NCBI GenBank assembly: GCA_002713165.1
Contig: PAVT01000055.1
Location: 1 to 36,338, forward strand
Direction of reading: 5' to 3'
DNA length: 36,338 nucleotides
Origin: Verrucomicrobiota bacterium
Lineage (GTDB): Bacteria > Bacteroidota > Bacteroidia > Flavobacteriales_E > Vicingaceae
Shown one piece after another: positions 1 through 9,340 of this stretch. The notes below the pieces were generated by a model. The model did not search any database, had not been told where the DNA came from, and worked only from the letters and a program-made list of their open reading frames with translations. The translations under genes and the position numbers were made by a program. How positions within the stretch are numbered: position 1 is the stretch's first letter; each line of letters begins with the position of its first letter.

Positions 1-453
1 CAAAAAGGCTACATCACTCAAATGCTCGATGGGGATAACATACGCACAGGCATCAACAATAATTTGGGCTTTACTGAGGAGGATAGAGCCGAAAATATTC
101 GAAGAATAGCTGAAGTTTCCAAACTCTTTCTCAATTGTGGAATTATTGCAATCAATTGCTTTGTTAGTCCAACAAATGCAATTAGGAATCAAGCGAAAGC
201 TATTGTAGGGGAAAAGGATTTCGTAGAAGTATTGGTGGATACTCCACTAGAAGTTTGTGAGCAAAGAGACACCAAAGGTTTGTATGCTAAAGCCAGAGCA
301 GGAGAGATAAAGAATTTTACTGGGATAGACGCTCCATTTGAGCCACCAGAAAATGCAAGCCTAATTGTAAGTACGGAATCTAGGGATATTCAAGAGTCTG
401 CAAATGAGGTGATCAATTACATATTACCGTTAATCAAAAGGAAACAGAAATGA
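1..453 (+). CDS. cysC: adenylylsulfate kinase (APS kinase), 5'-truncated by window edge
   Basis: Frame is open from base 1 (QKGYITQMLDGDNIRTGINNNLGFTEEDRAENIRRIAEV...); LDGDN.R and FT.EDR.ENIRR motifs are typical of CysC; followed directly by cysD and cysN. Confidence 0.95.
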   Translation, partial: QKGYITQMLDGDNIRTGINNNLGFTEEDRAENIRRIAEVSKLFLNCGIIAINCFVSPTNAIRNQAKAIVGEKDFVEVLVDTPLEVCEQRDTKGLYAKARAGEIKNFTGIDAPFEPPENASLIVSTESRDIQESANEVINYILPLIKRKQK

Positions 454-1355
454 GGACCTATAATTTAACCCACATAAAAGAGTTAGAATCAGAGGCGATC
501 TACGTGATGAGGGAAGTAGCCTCTCAATTTGAGAATCCAGTACTTCTTTTTTCGGGTGGCAAAGATTCTATTGTTTGTGCACACATTGCTCGAAAAGCAT
601 TTTTCCCTTCAAAGATTCCTTTCCCACTAATGCATGTAGACACGGGACACAATTTTCCAGAGACCATCGAATTTAGAGATAAGTTCATTGAAAAAATAGG
701 AGCAAATCTCATTGTGGCTTCAGTTCAAAAATCCATTGATGAAGGGAAAGTCATTGAAGAGAAAGGTTACAATGCAAGTCGCAATGGTCTTCAAACTGTA
801 ACCTTGCTTGATGCCATTGAAGAACACAAGTTTGATGCAGCCATTGGAGGTGCAAGAAGAGATGAAGAGAAAGCGCGGGCAAAAGAACGTTTCTTTTCCC
901 ACCGCGATGAATTTGGTCAGTGGGATCCAAAAAATCAACGCCCAGAATTGTGGAACATTTTCAACGGAATGAAACATTTTGGCGAAAATTTCAGAGTTTT
1001 TCCTATCAGTAACTGGACTGAAATGGACGTGTGGCAATATATATTGGCAGAAGGAATTGAATTGCCGTCTCTTTATTTTTCACACCAGCGAGATTGCTTT
1101 GTCAGAGATGGGGTAATCATGTCAGAGAGCGAGTTTATTCCTCAAAAACCTGAAGAAATCACTCAAGAAATGCAAGTCCGTTTCAGAACAATCGGTGACA
1201 TGACATGCACAGGTGCAGTTGCATCCGATGCTGATTCATTGGAAAAAATAATTGAAGAAGTTGCTGCAACACGGACCACAGAAAGAGGGACGCGTTCTGA
1301 TGACAAGAGGTCGGAAGCAGCCATGGAAGACAGAAAAAAACAAGGATATTTTTAA
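450..1355 (+). CDS. cysD: sulfate adenylyltransferase subunit 2
   Basis: FSGGKDSIVCAHIARKAF PP-loop, GGARRDEEKARAKERFFSHRDEFGQWDPKNQRPELWN; overlaps the cysC stop by 4 nt. Confidence 0.97.
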   Translation: MRTYNLTHIKELESEAIYVMREVASQFENPVLLFSGGKDSIVCAHIARKAFFPSKIPFPLMHVDTGHNFPETIEFRDKFIEKIGANLIVASVQKSIDEGKVIEEKGYNASRNGLQTVTLLDAIEEHKFDAAIGGARRDEEKARAKERFFSHRDEFGQWDPKNQRPELWNIFNGMKHFGENFRVFPISNWTEMDVWQYILAEGIELPSLYFSHQRDCFVRDGVIMSESEFIPQKPEEITQEMQVRFRTIGDMTCTGAVASDADSLEKIIEEVAATRTTERGTRSDDKRSEAAMEDRKKQGYF

Positions 1356-1359
1356 TAAA

Positions 1360-2637
1360 ATGGAAGCAGATTCTAATTCATATTTAGACATGGAGTTGTT
1401 GAGATTCTCAACAGCTGGAAGCGTAGACGATGGCAAAAGTACCCTTATCGGAAGGCTGCTTTATGACAGTAAGTCCATCTTTGAAGACCAATACGAGGCC
1501 ATTGAGCTAAGCAGTAAGAAAAAAGGAGAAGAAGGAGTGAATTTAGCGCTATTGACGGATGGCTTGCGCTCAGAGAGGGAACAAGGAATTACCATTGATG
1601 TCGCTTACCGCTACTTTGCAACTCCGAAAAGGAAATTTATCATTGCGGACACACCTGGTCATATTCAGTATACCAGAAACATGGTTACTGGAGCCTCAAC
1701 TTCGAACCTCTCCATTATTTTAATTGATGCTCGAAAAGGGATCATTGAACAAACCTATCGTCATACTTTCATTGCGTCATTGCTTGGAATCCCTCACGTG
1801 GTTTTTTGCATCAACAAAATGGACCTTGTAGAATATAAAGAGGAAGTCTTTGAGCAGATTAAGAAAGATGTAGAGGCCTTCGCATCCAAATTAGACGTTA
1901 AAGACATCCACTTCATACCGATCAGTGCACTTCATGGAGATAATGTGGTAAATGCCTCAAAGAATATGGATTGGTACCAAGGCGGTACTTTACTTTATTT
2001 GTTGGAAAATATCCATATTGGCAGCGATCACAATCACATCGATTGCAGATTCCCTGTTCAATACGTTATTCGTCCTCAAACGGATGATTATCATGACTAC
2101 AGAGGCTATGCCGGAAGAATAGCTGGAGGAATTTTTAAGCCAGGGGATAAAGTAGTAGCCTTACCCTCAGGATTTGGTTCTACTATCAAATCTATCGATA
2201 CTCTAGATGGTTCAATTGACGAGGCCTTTGCTCCAATGTCGGTGACGATTACGCTTGATGATGAAATTGACATCAGTCGAGGTGATATGATTGTGAGAGA
2301 AAACAACCAACCAACAGTTTCACAAGATCTTGATGTGATGATTTGCTGGCTAAATGAGAAAAAACTTCAATGGAGAGGTAAGTATGCCATTAAACACACT
2401 TCTTCGGACGCAAGATGTATCATTAAAGACATCAAATACAAAGTAGACATCAATACATTGCATAGACTCGAAGAAGACAAGGATATTGAAATGAATGACA
2501 TTGCCAGAATATCATTAAGAACAACCAAGCCGTTGTTTTTTGATAGTTACAAACGCAATCGATATACAGGAAGTGTTATTCTTATTGACGAGATGACAAA
2601 TGAGACTGTTGGTGCAGGAATGATTATCAATAAATGA
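1360..2637 (+). CDS. cysN: sulfate adenylyltransferase subunit 1 (GTPase)
   Basis: GSVDDGKSTLIGRLLYD P-loop, DTPGHIQYTRNM, NKMD motifs. The ORF track starts at 1252 inside cysD; ATG at 1360 (MEADSNSYLDMELLRFSTAG) is the likely start. Confidence 0.95.
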   Translation: MEADSNSYLDMELLRFSTAGSVDDGKSTLIGRLLYDSKSIFEDQYEAIELSSKKKGEEGVNLALLTDGLRSEREQGITIDVAYRYFATPKRKFIIADTPGHIQYTRNMVTGASTSNLSIILIDARKGIIEQTYRHTFIASLLGIPHVVFCINKMDLVEYKEEVFEQIKKDVEAFASKLDVKDIHFIPISALHGDNVVNASKNMDWYQGGTLLYLLENIHIGSDHNHIDCRFPVQYVIRPQTDDYHDYRGYAGRIAGGIFKPGDKVVALPSGFGSTIKSIDTLDGSIDEAFAPMSVTITLDDEIDISRGDMIVRENNQPTVSQDLDVMICWLNEKKLQWRGKYAIKHTSSDARCIIKDIKYKVDINTLHRLEEDKDIEMNDIARISLRTTKPLFFDSYKRNRYTGSVILIDEMTNETVGAGMIINK

Positions 2638-2639
2638 TT

Positions 2640-3161
2640 CTAGTAGCTTTCCGGATATTGCTTTTTTAAGGCTTTGTTTAACCTCCGAATAAGCATTTTT
2701 GAATCATATACTTTCATTTCGTCTAATTCAAAGACCTTGAAAGCTACATTTTCATTGACATCTAGAATAAAATACTCGAAAACAATCAATTCTCCTTCAT
2801 TTGGTTGTGAATAGAGGTGCTCATTTTTATAAACGTTACTTATAAGCACGTATTTATATCCTGCTTTTAAGATTGACTTATATTTGGATAATGTTGAAAT
2901 GGCATATTCAAAAGGATAATCCATAGCAGCCAATATTAGCTTCTCATTGGATTCTTCGATGACTGAATTGTGATTGCTTTGTCTCAGATAGAGGTATTTT
3001 TGCTGTTTACCTGCTTTTTTGTCTGCTTTCACCTCTATCTTCTCGTGTTTTAACAAAATAATCTTTTCTTGATTAAGGTCTAATGGCAATCCATCTCTTA
3101 CAATTGGTTGAGAATTTAATACAAAAGGTAGAAGCAATAGAAGAAATGCAAATCGTTTCAT
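2640..3161 (-). CDS. predicted exported protein of unknown function
   Basis: Signal-peptide-like N terminus MKRFAFLLLLLPFVLNSQ from the ATG at 3159-3161; the upstream part of the track ORF overlaps the CLC gene. Confidence 0.65.
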   Translation of the reverse strand: MKRFAFLLLLLPFVLNSQPIVRDGLPLDLNQEKIILLKHEKIEVKADKKAGKQQKYLYLRQSNHNSVIEESNEKLILAAMDYPFEYAISTLSKYKSILKAGYKYVLISNVYKNEHLYSQPNEGELIVFEYFILDVNENVAFKVFELDEMKVYDSKMLIRRLNKALKKQYPESY

Positions 3162-3198
3162 CATACTTGCGAATTTAAATGAAAGTTTGTTAAACAAA

Positions 3199-5037
3199 TC
3201 ATTCATCGGTAAAGTCTTGAAGAATTTTTCTATAGGCATTGAACAATTTAGATTTCGAAACGAAACCAATGTATTTTCCATTGTCGATGACAGGCAAATT
3301 CCATGCCCTACTTTCATTAAATTTTTTCATCACTGCATCCATAGAATCTTTAGAGCTAACTGCTGTTGGATAATTAATCATTAATTCCTTCACTTTCATG
3401 CTGTCGTAATACTGAGGTTCAAACATTATTTCCCTAATGTCGTCCAACAATACGATGCCAACTAAGGATTTATTTTCATCTAAAACAGGAAAAATGTTGC
3501 GCTTCGATTTTGAAACTATTTTAACCAACTCTCTTAAGGTAGCATCTGAATTTACTGCTAGAAAATCTTTTTCTACTTCTGTATGAAGGCGCATCATGGT
3601 CAAAACCGCTTTGTCTTTGTCGTGCGTGATCAATTCACCCCTTTTGGCCAATTGCATTGTGTAAAGTGAATGATGGCTAAAATATTTTGACGTAAGAAAT
3701 GATATAGCTGCAGTAATCATCAAAGGAATGATCAATTGATAGCCTCCTGTGATTTCTGCAATTAAAAATAGTCCGGTCAGAGGAGCATGCAATACTCCTG
3801 CAATAATGCCGCACATTCCCACAAGGGTGAAGTTTTTTTGTGATAAATGAATCCAATTCGATGCATTTACCAACTTCGCAAAAACAAAGCCCAAAGTAGA
3901 TCCTATAAAAAGCGATGGAGCAAATACGCCGCCTATACCACCTGCACCCAAAGTAACTGTTGTTGCAATCGCTTTTATAAAAACAAGTGCGATTAAAAAT
4001 AGTGCAACTGCCCAAAATTCTTGTTGCTGCTGAAAAAACACACTTCCTGAAAGAAGGTCCGATTCGTTTCCTGCAAGCAATGCTTTAATGCTGCCGAATC
4101 CTTCTCCGTAGAGCGGAGGGAATAAATAAATGAGCACACCCAATATGATGGAACCAATGAGTAAACGCATTCTTTTCTTTTTTAACCGCTCAAAAAGATT
4201 TTCAATGGTCCAATACGTTTTAGAAAAATAAACAGAGACTAAGCCAGTCAAGACTCCTAAAAGCACATAGAAAGGAATGTCCGAAAAACTAAATATTTCA
4301 TCTACTTCAATGTGGAACAGTCGCTCATCTCCGGAGATAAATACGGAGGTGAGGGTGGCTGAAACAGATGCCAATAACAATGGAATTAGCGAAGCTGCAG
4401 TTAGGTCTAACATGATGACTTCTAGAGCGAAAACTATTGCAGCGATGGGTGCATTAAAAATGCCAGACATGGCTGCAGCAGATCCACAACCGAGTAGAAG
4501 GGTAGTCGTCTTGAAATTCATTCTACCAAGACGAGCATAATTTGAACCTATGGCACTGCTTGATCCAACTGTTGGTCCTTCTAGTCCAACAGATCCACCA
4601 AATCCAACCGTAACCATACTTGTAATAATAGAAGCAAAGGTTGCAGATGAAGGCATTTTTGATCTTTTCTTTGAAATTGCATACAATGTTGAAGGTATTC
4701 CATGTCCAACCCGCTTTTTTATAATGTACTTTATGATAAGTACAGTCAAGAAAATACCTAAAGGGGGATAAATGAAGTAGAGATAATTCTCATATTTCAA
4801 GGCTTTTTCTGTCTGCAAAAGTTCTTGTATAATATGTACGCTGTTTTTGAGCAGTACCGCCACAACACCCGAAGAGAAGCCCACGAGTATGCTTAGTAAC
4901 AAGACAAATTGACGATCGGTCAAATGTTTATACCGCCACAATAAAAAACGCTTAATGCTTTTTTCAACATTCAATTGAATGTTGTTGATGAGTTGGTTTA
5001 ATTTCACCACAATTCGGTCAATACTGTTTTCTCTCAA
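3199..5037 (-). CDS. CLC-family chloride channel/transporter with C-terminal CBS domain pair
   Basis: GHGIP, GGSVGLEGP, GGIGGVFAPS filter motifs; C-terminal CBS-like repeats (LRELVKIVSKSKRNIFPVLDENKSLVGIV...; ...WNLPVIDNGKYIGFVSKS). TTG start inferred. Confidence 0.93.
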   Translation of the reverse strand: MRENSIDRIVVKLNQLINNIQLNVEKSIKRFLLWRYKHLTDRQFVLLLSILVGFSSGVVAVLLKNSVHIIQELLQTEKALKYENYLYFIYPPLGIFLTVLIIKYIIKKRVGHGIPSTLYAISKKRSKMPSSATFASIITSMVTVGFGGSVGLEGPTVGSSSAIGSNYARLGRMNFKTTTLLLGCGSAAAMSGIFNAPIAAIVFALEVIMLDLTAASLIPLLLASVSATLTSVFISGDERLFHIEVDEIFSFSDIPFYVLLGVLTGLVSVYFSKTYWTIENLFERLKKKRMRLLIGSIILGVLIYLFPPLYGEGFGSIKALLAGNESDLLSGSVFFQQQQEFWAVALFLIALVFIKAIATTVTLGAGGIGGVFAPSLFIGSTLGFVFAKLVNASNWIHLSQKNFTLVGMCGIIAGVLHAPLTGLFLIAEITGGYQLIIPLMITAAISFLTSKYFSHHSLYTMQLAKRGELITHDKDKAVLTMMRLHTEVEKDFLAVNSDATLRELVKIVSKSKRNIFPVLDENKSLVGIVLLDDIREIMFEPQYYDSMKVKELMINYPTAVSSKDSMDAVMKKFNESRAWNLPVIDNGKYIGFVSKSKLFNAYRKILQDFTDE

Positions 5038-5909
5038 GACTTAAATGAAATGGAAGAAGACTTTACATGAAGGTCTCTTTGTGGGAAGGGGATTACGATT
5101 CCACTTCCTCTGAATTTTTTATCAATTTCAAAGCGCAGTCTACTTTTAATAAATTCAATGCGCCATACTTCTTCTGACCAAAAGTGCAATTCAAAATCCA
5201 AGGAAGAATTGCCAAAATCAGTAAAACGTACGAAGGGTTTAGCTCTAGAAGACACATCATTATCGGCATTGGCTACCTCCATCAGTAACTTCTCAACCAA
5301 TTCTAGATCTGACCCATAAGAAACACCCACCCCAACATGGAAACGTGTAAGAATGTTGCTATTGCTCCAGTTTATCACCCTGTTGTTAATGAGTTGGGAG
5401 TTTGGAACAAAAATGACAATGCCATCGCGTGTTCTTACTTTAGAAGTGCGCATATTGATTTGCTTTACCACTGCTACCATGCCATTTTCAAATTCGATGA
5501 CATCTCCAATCAAAACATCCCCTTCAAACAATAAGATGAGTCCTGAAATAAAATCTCTAAATGCCTCTTGAAGTCCAAATCCTAAACCTACAAACAATGC
5601 TGAAGAGCCAATGATCAGTGGCGTAATGTCAATGTTTATGCTTTTTATGGCGAACAAGAAGCCAATTACATAAAGAATGTATTTCCCAATTTGAAAAATG
5701 GCATGTTGTTTTCCTTGAGTGATCCATTCTTTTCGTTGAGATTGTCTTTTAATAAGTTTTTCAAGACCCTTGACAATTAAACGAAAAATCAAGAGTATAA
5801 AAACAAAGATGACTAGATTGTAAAGTGAGAGATGATAACCACCAAGACTGATCAATTCAAATTCTAAAATTGATTTTACTTTATCTAACCATGCATTGAC
5901 TTCTTCCAC
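5034..5909 (-). CDS. small-conductance mechanosensitive ion channel (MscS family)
   Basis: GLGFGLQEAFRDFISGLILLFEGDVLIGDVIEF and VRTRDGIVIFVPNSQLINNRVINWS motifs typical of MscS. Confidence 0.93.
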   Translation of the reverse strand: MEEVNAWLDKVKSILEFELISLGGYHLSLYNLVIFVFILLIFRLIVKGLEKLIKRQSQRKEWITQGKQHAIFQIGKYILYVIGFLFAIKSINIDITPLIIGSSALFVGLGFGLQEAFRDFISGLILLFEGDVLIGDVIEFENGMVAVVKQINMRTSKVRTRDGIVIFVPNSQLINNRVINWSNSNILTRFHVGVGVSYGSDLELVEKLLMEVANADNDVSSRAKPFVRFTDFGNSSLDFELHFWSEEVWRIEFIKSRLRFEIDKKFRGSGIVIPFPQRDLHVKSSSISFKS

Positions 5910-5915
5910 AATAGA

Positions 5916-7865
5916 TTATTTTAAGATGATTCTTCCTAGCTCGTTGGCCAGTGCTTTTTTCGCTTCTTGCAAACGTAAAATTACACTGTAAATGCTCGCA
6001 TAATCTACAGATTCGTCTTTTAATAAATCTTGATTTTGTTCAATTAACTCTTGAACTTTAGCCAATCTCCAGGAGCAAATGCCCTTGTGCACTTTCTTGG
6101 GTAATATGTCGACTTCCTTTACCGTTAAAATTTTGTGCTTTTCCTCCCAATTGAGGCTCAATGAATATCTTTCCAACAGAAATTCTATGGCAAGACTGCT
6201 AATTTGTTGGTCTTTGTTTGAAACTAAATCATTTTCTACCACTTGTATTCCTTCTTCAAATGACTTTTTGTAAATCTCATATATTTTAGAGAACACTGGA
6301 TGTGAAAACGTAAGCTCATCTGCTTCAATTTCATTGATTAAGAAATCAGCTACGGTAAGCTCTTCTTTTTCCTCCTCTTCCTCACTTTGAGATGGAAGAT
6401 GAATGGTTTTGCTTCCGTATTTAATAAATGTCCGGATCAAGTCTTCTTCCTGGAAATCATTTACGTTTAGATGTTTTTCACCGAAGTCTTTTACTTGAGG
6501 AGGATCAAACCCTCTATCCTCTTTTTTATGGTCCCTTTCTACTTCGATTGCCTTGTCAGAGATGTTTTTTCTTCTGACCTTATTCAACTCACTGAGCAGA
6601 GATTGCTCATCAATTTCCATGAGTTGACTGCACTCCTGGAGGTAGACTGAGCGTGAAATAGGATCTGGAATCAAGGCAATGCTCCCCACAATTTCTTTGA
6701 TGAGCTTAGCTCTCTTTATTGGGTCATCTCCCACAGCAGCGAGAAGGAGTTGTGTTTTATATCGGATGAAGTCAACTGCAGCTTCGTTAAGAAAGTCAAT
6801 TAATTCTTGATTGCTGTGACTTTGTGCAAAGGAATCTGGATCGGTGCTCTCTGGAAACGACACTATTTTAACATTCAATCCCTCGGTGAGAATAAGGTCA
6901 ATTCCCCTAAAGGCCGCCTTAATCCCAGCTTCGTCTCCGTCAAACAAAATAGTGATGTTTGAGGTGTAACGCTTGATTAATTTAATTTGATCTACAGTCA
7001 AAGATGTACCAGAGGAGGAAACGACATTTTCCACTCCGTTTTGCGACATGGAAATCACGTCTGTGTAGCCCTCAACCAAAAAACAATTGTCGTTTTCTAT
7101 GATCGATTTCTTTGCGTGATTCAATCCATAGAGTACTTTGCTCTTGTGGTATATATCAGATTCTGGCGAATTAAGGTATTTGGCAATTTTTTTATCGGCC
7201 AGTAGAGTTCTTCCTCCAAAGCCGATTACACGCCCAGAAATATTTTGAATTGGAAAAATGACACGGCCTTTGAAGCGGTCGAAGTGTTTGTCCTCTTTGA
7301 CAATGGTTAGGCCTGTTTTTTCAAGGAAATCGATATTGTATCCTTTTTTTAAAGCCGTTTTGGTGAAAGTGTCCCAGGCATCCGGGTGGTAACCAAGTTT
7401 GAATTTCTCTATGGTGTCCTGGCGAAATCCTCTTTCTTTAAAATAACTCAAACCAATCGCCTTACCTTCTTCAGATTGATGCAATTGATTTTGAAAGTAT
7501 TCTGCAGCAAATTGTGTGACAATAAACAAGCTTTCCTTCTCGTTCATTTGCTGCACTTCCTCGGCGGTCAATTCTTCTTCCTCTAATTCAATGTTGTATT
7601 TATTGGCAAGGAATTTTAGCGCTTCCGGATATGAATAGTGTTCATGATCCATCAAAAAATTTACAGCACTTCCTCCCTTCCCACAACCAAAACATTTGTA
7701 GATCCCTTTTGTAGGAGAAACGGTAAATGATGGAGTCTTTTCATTGTGAAAAGGACACAACCCTAAAAGATTGACCCCTCTTTTTTTAAGGGTAACATAT
7801 TCTCCTACAACATCTTCTACGCGTGAGGTTTCAAGAATTTCGTCTACAGTTTCTTTAGGGATCAA
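5916..7865 (-). CDS. dnaG: DNA primase
   Basis: CHC2 zinc finger CPFHNEKTPSFTVSPTKGIYKCFGCG; Toprim region EGYTDVISMSQNGVENVVSSSGTSLT and FDGDEAGIKAAFR. TTG start inferred. Confidence 0.97.
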   Translation of the reverse strand: MIPKETVDEILETSRVEDVVGEYVTLKKRGVNLLGLCPFHNEKTPSFTVSPTKGIYKCFGCGKGGSAVNFLMDHEHYSYPEALKFLANKYNIELEEEELTAEEVQQMNEKESLFIVTQFAAEYFQNQLHQSEEGKAIGLSYFKERGFRQDTIEKFKLGYHPDAWDTFTKTALKKGYNIDFLEKTGLTIVKEDKHFDRFKGRVIFPIQNISGRVIGFGGRTLLADKKIAKYLNSPESDIYHKSKVLYGLNHAKKSIIENDNCFLVEGYTDVISMSQNGVENVVSSSGTSLTVDQIKLIKRYTSNITILFDGDEAGIKAAFRGIDLILTEGLNVKIVSFPESTDPDSFAQSHSNQELIDFLNEAAVDFIRYKTQLLLAAVGDDPIKRAKLIKEIVGSIALIPDPISRSVYLQECSQLMEIDEQSLLSELNKVRRKNISDKAIEVERDHKKEDRGFDPPQVKDFGEKHLNVNDFQEEDLIRTFIKYGSKTIHLPSQSEEEEEKEELTVADFLINEIEADELTFSHPVFSKIYEIYKKSFEEGIQVVENDLVSNKDQQISSLAIEFLLERYSLSLNWEEKHKILTVKEVDILPKKVHKGICSWRLAKVQELIEQNQDLLKDESVDYASIYSVILRLQEAKKALANELGRIILK

Positions 7866-7911
7866 GAAGTATTAATTTGAAATGTTTGACAAAGGTAAAA
7901 AAGGAATTCAA

Positions 7912-8337
7912 CTAGTTGTTGCCGTCACTAAGAGAGTCAACTCGTGCTTTGAGTTTATCGGCATCTATGGTCTCAACAAACTCTCCTTGTTCGTTCCAAA
8001 AAGTCCATGGTCCTGCTTTTTGATCATTTTTGTATTGACCTTTCATTCGTTTCCTTCCGTCTTTGTAGTAGACGACGGAATAGCCTTCTCTAATTCCATA
8101 CTTAAACATTCCCTCACTCCACATAAACCCATTGTCAAAATAAAAAACCCAACGACCATGTTTTTTCCCATTCACAAGTTTGCCTTCTACTTTTTTAAGG
8201 CCATTGGGATAATAATCAACGACTTCTTCAACAGCTCTTTGCGGCTGAGCTTTTTCTTTTTTTGTTTCCAATTCGCCCGTGCTTGATGTACAAGCCATAA
8301 AATTGATCCACAGCACGAAAATCATGCATTTTTTCAT
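7912..8337 (-). CDS. MORN-repeat (YwqK-like) lipoprotein
   Basis: Lipobox-like MKKCMIFVLWINFMACTSS; repeats YPNGLKKVEGKLVNGKKHGRWVFYFDNG, YKDGRKRMKGQYKNDQKAGPWTFWNEQG. Confidence 0.8.
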   Translation of the reverse strand: MKKCMIFVLWINFMACTSSTGELETKKEKAQPQRAVEEVVDYYPNGLKKVEGKLVNGKKHGRWVFYFDNGFMWSEGMFKYGIREGYSVVYYKDGRKRMKGQYKNDQKAGPWTFWNEQGEFVETIDADKLKARVDSLSDGNN

Positions 8338-8338
8338 T

Positions 8339-9319
8339 CTATTTTTCTCTTTCTGTGGTGTATATCACCAATTGTTTTAAGGAGTTTTTTGCTTCGTTGT
8401 CCGGATAATTATCCAATATTTTTAAAGCTTTATTTCTATATTCATACATCCGTTCCGTGGCATATTCAATGCCACCCGACGCTATTACAAAATCTATGAC
8501 CTCTTTGACACGGTTTGCATCATTGTTGTTGTTTCTTACCGTATTGATGATGCTTCTTTGTTTCGATTTGCTGTTTTGAGAGAGGGCGTAGATCAATGGG
8601 AGTGTCATTTTTTTCTCCTTGATGTCGATGCCTGTAGGTTTTCCTAAATTATCACCACTGCCATAATCAAACAAGTCGTCTTTTATTTGAAAACAAATGC
8701 CAACCATTTCTCCAAACAATCGCATTTGTTCAATTACTTCATCGCTTTGTTTTACCGATTGAGCACCTGTTGCACAACATGAAGCAATCAGCGTAGCTGT
8801 TTTCTTTGTGATAATGTCAAAATATACATCTTCCTTTATGTCAAGCTTACGTGCTTTTTCTATCTGCAGTAATTCACCTTCACTCATCAATTTTACAGAT
8901 TTACTCACGATTCTGAGCAAATCAAACTCTCCCTTATCAACGGAAAGTAGAAGACCTCTTGAAAGTAAGTAATCTCCTACGAGAACAGCAATTTTATTTT
9001 TCCACAATGCGTTGATGCTAAAAAAACCTCTACGCTTGTAAGCTTCATCAACGACATCGTCATGGACCAAAGTAGCAGTATGCAGCAACTCAATCAATGA
9101 GGCGGCAGTATACGTCGACTCATTAGTATTACCAAGCATTTTGGCAGTAAGAAAAACAAACATAGGACGCATCTGCTTGCCTTTCCGTTTAACGATGTAG
9201 CTCATGATTTTGTCCAAGAGTGGAACAGAGCTTTTCATGCTTGCACGAAAATGTTTCTCGAAGGATTTCATTTCCTCAAGAATTGGAGCTTGAATACGTT
9301 TAATTGGACTACTTTTCAT
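8339..9319 (-). CDS. polyprenyl diphosphate synthase family protein
   Basis: First Asp-rich region LLHTATLVHDDVVDEAYKRRG; second QIKDDLFDYG; trans-isoprenyl diphosphate synthase fold. Confidence 0.93.
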   Translation of the reverse strand: MKSSPIKRIQAPILEEMKSFEKHFRASMKSSVPLLDKIMSYIVKRKGKQMRPMFVFLTAKMLGNTNESTYTAASLIELLHTATLVHDDVVDEAYKRRGFFSINALWKNKIAVLVGDYLLSRGLLLSVDKGEFDLLRIVSKSVKLMSEGELLQIEKARKLDIKEDVYFDIITKKTATLIASCCATGAQSVKQSDEVIEQMRLFGEMVGICFQIKDDLFDYGSGDNLGKPTGIDIKEKKMTLPLIYALSQNSKSKQRSIINTVRNNNNDANRVKEVIDFVIASGGIEYATERMYEYRNKALKILDNYPDNEAKNSLKQLVIYTTEREK

Positions 9320-9340
9320 GAATGTTGCAAAAGTAAGCCA

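Noticed and set aside
720-1037. 105-aa minus ORF within cysD
   Set aside because: Shadow ORF opposite a strong cysD call.
8051-8080. Imperfect hairpin TTCCGTC...GACGGAA in the MORN lipoprotein gene
   Set aside because: Short 7-bp arms with a 12-nt loop within coding sequence; not distinguishable from chance.
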